From the NCBI GenBank assembly GCA_036872755.1, contig JAVHNS010000001.1, positions 1,984,001-2,048,000 on the forward strand: DNA of 64,000 nt, written 5' to 3'. The DNA comes from Orbilia blumenaviensis (lineage: Eukaryota > Ascomycota > Orbiliomycetes > Orbiliales > Orbiliaceae). Shown one piece after another: positions 57,853-64,000 of the stretch. Under the pieces are notes generated by a model. It was not told where the DNA came from. It ran no database searches and saw only the letters and a program-made list of their open reading frames with translations. Position 1 is the stretch's first letter; every line of letters begins with the position of its first letter. A program made the translations under genes and the position numbers.

Positions 57853-60444
57853 TTTCTAAACCTTTCTCTTCCAAAAAAACTTGATAGACCTGAATATATT
57901 CTAAATTGCCCAAACCACACAAGAATTCGCGGCTGCGTTAGAGTTTACAGTGATATACACAGCGTGATAGCAATATTATGCAGGTAAAACTTACCAACAA
58001 AATTTGCTTTTCTTTACGCAGAACACTCACCTCATACCCGACAACGATAATGTGATAGAACCCAAGCTTTAAGCGTTAAATAATATGAAAGAAGACCTGG
58101 GTTTATGCTCTCGAAGATAAAAGTACACCAATTGCAAACACCTCCGACCTTAACGCTTAACTACTTTGTGTAGCTACATCAGATGGAGTATATTTAAATG
58201 CCTGCGGACTGATATCTGGTTTTTATATATTAGAGTGCTATAGAGAAGAATTTCAGCGACATGTAAAGTCCCTGAAGGGTGTGAGATCGTAGCTATATAA
58301 CAGTGCTCCCGGATCATAATATCATCGAAAATGAAGAAAGAAGACCTAGTATGGCGTATAACTATTCCTCAATACGGACACCAATAGATAATGATAAAAA
58401 TGAAAGGGAACGATTTTACAGAGGCACAGTCCCAGTCGTGAAGGGCTCAAGAGATTGAAGCACAGTATTTGCTTTGGATTAGAAATATAACATTAGAACA
58501 TAACAACATAACAACATAATTATATAACATATTTGACAAGTTGCACAATGCTTTCCCCCTACGTAATACGTAGTAGTACGCATTTTCGGTGCGCATAATC
58601 CTCAAGCAAGGGGCCCGCAATCCAGGGCTATCGAGAGTAAACTACGCGGCTACGGTTAATGGATTGATCCATATATATTAAAGCATAAAACCATCACATC
58701 GCTATCTGTCACCTCGATTCCTGAGGTAAAGACGTCTAAGAAATATGAAAATTCAATTGGTACTATAGTCATACCCGCAACTGGTTCAATTGCTCCTGCA
58801 CTATCACTGCCCCAATAGAATTGTTGGCCCTTTTTATGCATATATTGACTGTTAAACTGGAAAAATTCATTTCGCCGCACCCCTGGTAGCTTATGGGTTG
58901 TGAGATATGGTATTTGGACTGGAACGATAAGTAGGCTACCGGAGGAAAGTCATGGCGGTATCGTATAACAAGGTATTACGTTCTAGGAGCCACTTCGATC
59001 GTGGGGGCTGGTTTACGAGACCACTGCAATTGCAACACAACTCCGCAAATTTTGTCGTTTATCAAATAGTTCCTCAAGGATTGGTTTATAGATCTTCTGA
59101 TTCTCCGATGAGCGCCAATTGGCCAAGACTAAGGTTATCCTCCATATCTTAAGTCAAATACCAATACTCTCTTAAGCGCCGTTGATCCCTTATTTCTTAA
59201 TTTAGTTTATTTATTATGGATATTACGAAAAATATTTTGATGTGGCGAAGGGAGGGTTTTGCTTCTGAAAACGTTTCAGAACCAAACCTTGCAATTGAAT
59301 GCATACAATATTACATGTAATATCATGATAATCAGTAACCAGGATACCAGGTCTGTTCAAGTGGCCCAGGCCTAAGCACAGTGTGGAGGCTCTGCCGCAC
59401 CCTTCCAAGAAAAAATGTGTTTCTATTGCCTTAGGCCAACTTATCATACAAACATATGTATTTGCACAGCAGCGCAGCTGCGTTATTAACCCTTTGTCCG
59501 CGTCCTAGTGTGGACAAATATGAGGATATATATCGGCGGAGCGCAAGTTAGCAGGTCAGCCTGGCGAAGCGTAGCTAAAATAATAGAAGTTGCAGCCAAC
59601 ATGCTTGCCTGCAGCCTGATTGAGCACTTTGCTTACCCTGTAGGTTTATCGGTAGTCGCAACACATGTGCACACGTTTAACAACGCCCAGATTTCATTGA
59701 TCTTGATATATAACTTTCGAGAAAGCTCCATGTTATCAGTAGGTTGGCATCTAGGCTACAAGATTGGGGGCGAGGCCCATTAGTTTATGCTGGCCACTGA
59801 ATTGATTGATTACACTCCAAAAGGTGACGGACCATCCTCGCCTTCATTAACTACCTGAAATTCAAACCTCAAGTATCGATATCTGACAAACTGGTAGTAC
59901 TACTTGCCATGAATTGATTTAGCTACTTTATTTCGTAATTGACTACACCGTGTTTTAAGCTATGTCTAAAGTCCGAGACTTACTGCTGCACTGTGTATAT
60001 AGCATGAGCTTACTGGAAAGGATATGATCTCATCGGTGTACGGGTAAAGAAAATAAATACCAATATACATCTATATATACTCTGGCCAAATATCCCGCGG
60101 TTTTAAATATTCGTTTGACGGTTGTTCGATTTATAGGAATAAATATTACGGACGCCTAAGAGGAATCTTATACTCTTAATTTATTAATGGTTTTAAACCT
60201 CCAAGTAGTACTATAGCAAGCCTGTCATACTATTGGGGGCCAGTGAATGGTTGCAATAAGGATAGGTGCGAGAAACGCTTAACTCCAATGATGCTGTGAC
60301 AATACTCCATGCTCCAAGAGATATGCAATTAAAATTACTCGAGCTCCCAGAGACATAGAAGGAGGAGAGACAAATAGAAGGAAAGGGAAGGGAAAGGAAA
60401 ACATCCCCAGATTACGGAGATGTCATAACCCTTGGTTATTTGGC
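57853..60444. other. Intergenic spacer with a possible gene fragment (2.6 kb)
   Basis: This is the promoter side of the giant secreted protein gene and the 3' flank of the receptor gene. Apart from the fragment at 58656-58937 no gene is seen. An ACGAGACC motif lies at 59015, followed by CAACACAA. Confidence 0.5.
58656..58937 (-). pseudogene. Coding-like fragment without a start codon
   Basis: An open minus-strand frame of about 93 codons ends at a TAA and has protein-like composition (for example GAIEPVAGMTIVPIEF and SYFLDVFTSGIEV). It has no ATG near its 5' end and is preceded by a TGA in frame. It could be the last exon of a gene whose earlier exons have decayed, or chance. No domain recognised. 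Confidence 0.3.
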
Positions 60445-62218
60445 TTAAACGTCCACAGATGCGTTAGAGTTAGCACCGGTCGAGTCACTCCGATTGTGGG
60501 ATGTGTCCAGTTGATGAATATTTGTGGAACCCAGGCCAACTATATAGATATCATCAAGGCGTTCACCTTCCTCCTCAATATCTGAAGGCACTTCGTCGAT
60601 TACATAAACTGTAGTTTCCATCACTGAAGAGTTGTTGGTAGTCGGGTTGCTGCTAGACGCTGTCGAACGTGAGCTCACAGACCTTGAACCCCACCGTGTA
60701 GGTATTTCCCCGCTAGTTTCTGACCCAGTCCTGGATATATTTGCCCAATGTTTCACAAACTGGCCGTATCGGTTGGAGATAATTGATCTTTGGTAGGACT
60801 CGGCCTGGCGCATGGGGACTTGGACTATTCCCAGTTGTTTCGTAGGCGGTTTCGGCATTCGGAAGAATCTGAATGGCATGGACTCCGTAACCCTCTTGAT
60901 GAACTTTATGATGAGATGGTTGAGTGCAGGCAGGCAGGCAATTATGCAGGCTAAGCCACACTCGAACATGCTCCAGAAAGCAACATCGGTAGCATTCCAA
61001 GTAATATCGTAAGAACCTACCATTACTTTGTAAAAGACAAAAATTCGAAGTAGGCTGCATAAAATAGTAAAAACACCAAGAACAAGAAGAACTACAAGAT
61101 TAAACTTTTTGGCACTAGACATTGGCAGCGCCCAGAGAATTATAAGTGGTGGAAGGATGGTGAATATGTCAAGAAGTATATGGCCAACGATGAGCCCGCC
61201 GTATAATGACAGCGATACGGCGCCGATGCAGGTACCATCCAGACTATATTGTAGCTCGAACGACTGGCTGAGTGGTAATCCGCATTCGAAAGTATGACAG
61301 ATTAGGCATACTAGAAGGTATAGCCATGATACCCCAATAACTGATAGGAGATACCGCCGATGAAAGGTCAATTGTATGGGAGTAAGACGGAGGAGGAGGT
61401 GTAGAACCGACAGCCGACAGAAATGCAGGATGGCAAACCAAAAGTTAACGTGTATGTACTTTATCTAGATAGGTCGATACGTATATGATTGTTAGATAAG
61501 CCCATGTTTTTTTTTTTTTTTTTTTTTTTTTTTTTGGAAAAAAAGGCACAGCAGGGCCAAGAAAGCCTCGAAAGGCTCGCTCTACACCTACGAACGGTAA
61601 TTATATCGCGATGGTACTGTAACTACAGCCCCCTGCAACGTGCAACATCGACAAGCTAGGAGTGTTTCCGGAATAGGATAGCATAGCAATCCTAGAATCA
61701 AATACTTACCATAATAAAATTTTTAATATCCTTTCTTGACAGATCATATACGTGATAGCCCATCCCTGTGCCCCAGACAGCTAAAGTATATAGTACCAGG
61801 TGTAAGTACTTATTTGAAGCAAAACCGAAGGCGCACCTAGATTTACATACCGACTGCGTTGACCGCGCTGAAAACACAATAGGAAATCTAATATGATGAG
61901 ATCAAGATGATGTCAACGAATCCCGAACTCTAGAAGGTATAGATACATCCAAATACTCACAAGTGCTGGTACCATAACCCAATCATCAGTCCCAAAGCCC
62001 GTTTTATATCGGACCCAAAGCCTGAGACACACCGTAGGGATGGTAATGCAGCAAGACACTGCCCCAATGATAAAACAATAAAGGGAATTGCTTGGCGGGA
62101 CGTAATTCACATCAACAACAAGAGGAAATTCAAAATCTTGGGGGAGGTCTTTGAATAAATAGAAGAGTCCCCTCAGATATTGCCTGTCCGCCTCCGTTTG
62201 CGCATTCGGTGGATTCAT
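60445..62218 (-). CDS. Seven-TM rhodopsin-domain/PTH11-like integral membrane protein (461 aa, four exons)
   Basis: Exons 62218-61961, 61887-61851, 61780-61710 and 61464-60445; introns 73, 70 and 245 nt; 1386 nt in frame. Seven hydrophobic segments follow an extracellular N-terminus of about 45 residues. The first cytoplasmic loop has LRLWVRYKTGFGTDDWVM, the signature of the fungal 'rhodopsin domain' (SAT4/PTH11-type) family. WGTGMGYHVYDL follows TM2 and GVSWLYLLVC lies in TM4. Residues about 300-461 form a Ser/Thr-rich cytoplasmic tail with an acidic patch. Pth11 of Magnaporthe senses surface cues upstream of cAMP signalling; most relatives are uncharacterised. The third intron is unusually long and contains a 29-nt homopolymer. 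No CFEM domain is present. Confidence 0.88.
61465..61709 (-). other. Long intron with A29 tract and UUCG-type hairpin
   Basis: This intron of the receptor gene is 245 nt, against 70-73 nt for its siblings. On the minus strand it contains a hairpin AGCCT-TTCG-AGGCT (61577-61564), then GGCCCTGCTGTGCC, T7, CC and A29 (61535-61507). A T-run followed by an A-tail is also how the SINE-like element at 51293 ends. Confidence 0.6.
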
Positions 62219-64000
62219 TTTGGAAACACCTACGACTATTAACTAGAAGTAAGTAGAGCGATCCAAACGATACGAGTGTTGTTCGGTTGTTACATTGGAG
62301 TTGGCCGGCTGCCGCCCTAGCTCCCCATGATCTGGTTCCCGAACCGTTGGGCTTTTTGGAAGGAATAAGGCCAAAAGAAAGAAATTTGTGGGGAGAAGAG
62401 GAAATTCGAGGGAAGAAATACTCAAGCCGTGGGCTCAATGTTTGAGAGCCTGGCCTGGTCTCGTTCTTTTCAGGCCCTTGCATGCAAGCTTGCCCAGTTA
62501 CGTCGTCCGAGCGTCCAGTCTCGATGTAGTCTCATAAACCCTGCCTTTTCGATGCTTTCGTGCCCGGGCAGAAAAGCGCCCTCCACAGGGGCCCACGTCA
62601 AGTGGGTCTGGCCTGCATGGCATTTTCAAGTTCAGGACGAAGTATAGTATTCCCGTGTGATTTTTAAACCATTCATTGTCTCGTAAAAATCATTTATTCC
62701 TCTCCTGAATCGAAATGAGAGATCCTGCTGATTGCGTTGACGGAAGTACCCAAGCAGTTAGACGGGAGATCCTCCGATTCGCGACGAGCAAAATACAAGT
62801 AGCGAGATTGCGCCACAGCTGGTTCTCGAACACTACAGATTGCACAAGTCCGTCCCTTCCTGCATAAGAGTTATCCCGTCTTGCAGATTCGCGGGACACC
62901 ATCTATTTGTGACCTTGAAGTTAGAATTCGTGTTCGATTATATATTCATACGATTCCTGGCTACCAGCACCTGATTTCTGGCATCTTACCGAGAGAAAAT
63001 GGGTTCTTTCTTGCTGAAAACAAACCTGGGTCATTGAGGGTATCATGTCCTCTTGAGCCCTCGAGGCTTCGCGTTGACTAACCAAAATTCATCAAAAGGA
63101 ATTTTGAAAGGGAAAAAGGAGCTGGTGGAATGCTTAAGTAGGAAACCCTTATGGTTCCGACTGATTGACCTCACACCCGTATTGAGCTGCTTTGATTGGG
63201 TACGAAATTTTAAGGTTTCTTCGCTTGTGCAGCCGTGGAACTCTATATCAGATCCCGGTGAATATCAGACGCTGGGGCTGGTTAGTGCCGGGTGGTCCGA
63301 AGTTGCAGTGTGAACAAAGACCTGCACCTGGCTGGGAGCTAACACTGCAACCTAAGGTCCTTAACTATACCATTAGTTATCTACTTATAGTGACACAACT
63401 GGGCGAAGGCTCGGCATGTAGTATTCATTCGAAGTTAGAAGGACATAGTATACTCTGGTGTTAGCCAGTGCAGTGCTATAGCTGTGCGAAAACTCCGCTA
63501 GGGATTTAAACTTATTTACCTTTGATACGCCTCTTTGTTAAGTTAAGAGGCGGGAGGGCGTTGGTTTTCCAGTGCAACGGCCCAGAATTTGGGCCGACTA
63601 TGGCAGCCCCGGAGAAGCTATAAAGTTGCAAAGTCGCTAGTTACCTTGGCTTCGGTATAAAAATGTGTAACAAATATGACAACGTCATCACAGCGTAGAC
63701 GTCATTGACAGCATTATATTAAACCCAAGTAAAATAGAATATGCACCGTCCTACTGATCAAACTCAACTTTAAGGAGTTCGCGAAACCATCTGCTACAGA
63801 AAAGAATTACGTAAAGCATCAAGCACAGCTGTACAGACGCCCGGAAGCTACCAGTCTTAAATACTGAGGGCAAAGCTTTTTTAATATCGCAACGTTAACA
63901 TGCAACACACCTCTCCTTGCAAAAAACCTGCTTCGGTAAAGTTGTCCCTTTAGTAGCTTCCGCTATCGTCAATCCTAAAGCAGAATGTAAGCCGTAGCTC
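62219..64000. other. Right-edge spacer (1.8 kb)
   Basis: This includes the receptor promoter. GGTCTCGTT lies at 62457. The short ORFs on both strands (for example 63053-63313) have no domain signal. No gene is seen up to the window edge. Confidence 0.5.

Noticed and set aside
1..64000. CRISPR arrays, secondary-metabolite core genes or reverse transcriptase/transposase genes
   Set aside because: I looked for regular spaced repeats, PKS/NRPS motifs and RT or DDE motifs in the open frames and found none.

Overview
The window looks like nuclear DNA of a filamentous ascomycete. Most genes carry short spliceosomal introns (about 57-145 nt, GTAAGT/GTATGT-type donors, CTAAC/CTGAT-type branch sites, C/TAG acceptors). 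The predicted proteins are typical of moulds: tyrosinase, two STAND/NLR-like proteins, WSC, Egh16-like and CBM1 secreted proteins, and a PTH11/rhodopsin-type receptor. Base composition is moderately AT-rich and genes are sparse, separated by long AT-rich spacers. A helotialean-type (Leotiomycete) origin is my guess only; nothing in the sequence settles the class.

Layout. 39-1890 (-): tyrosinase with an 18-bp minisatellite in its coding region. 1891-8448: gene-poor, with two identical intron-containing tRNA-Phe genes. 8449-10905 (-): 818-aa multipass membrane protein of unknown function. 12290-15589 (-): NACHT-ankyrin STAND protein, 6 exons. 17423-18928 (+): 501-aa protein with a Q/N/G/Y-rich repeat tail. 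20121-26677 (+): 1944-aa NACHT-ankyrin-SPRY STAND protein, 8 exons. 28438-31068 (-): secreted double-WSC repeat protein. 33899-34963 (+): Egh16-like secreted protein. 37993-39545 (+): secreted CBM1 protein with an HELGH metalloprotease-like motif. 44584-44884 (+): 71-aa cysteine-rich secreted peptide that automatic calling would easily miss. 46437-47930 (+): Osm1-type fumarate reductase. 48403-49026 (-): beta-rich fungal protein. 50726-51832: a foldback repeat beside a SINE-like element. 53731-57852 (-): 1373-aa secreted protein of unknown family. 60445-62218 (-): seven-TM receptor-like protein.

How the genes relate. There is no operon-like or biosynthetic cluster. Two themes recur. One is self/non-self recognition: two STAND genes flank a prion-like repeat protein. 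The other is a secreted or cell-surface repertoire (WSC, Egh16-like, CBM1-HELGH, Cys-rich peptide, giant secreted protein, 7-TM receptor), as expected of a fungus interacting with plant or microbial surfaces. Exon models were built by hand. For every multi-exon gene the summed exon length is a multiple of three with no internal stop, which is good but not decisive support.

Points most worth a second look: the NACHT-ANK-SPRY architecture; a 25-nt exon carrying the whole P-loop of the first STAND protein; the regular CX3C/X7 peptide; in-register Gln-to-stop changes just after the Q/N-repeat gene; and the SINE-like and foldback elements at 50.7-51.8 kb.
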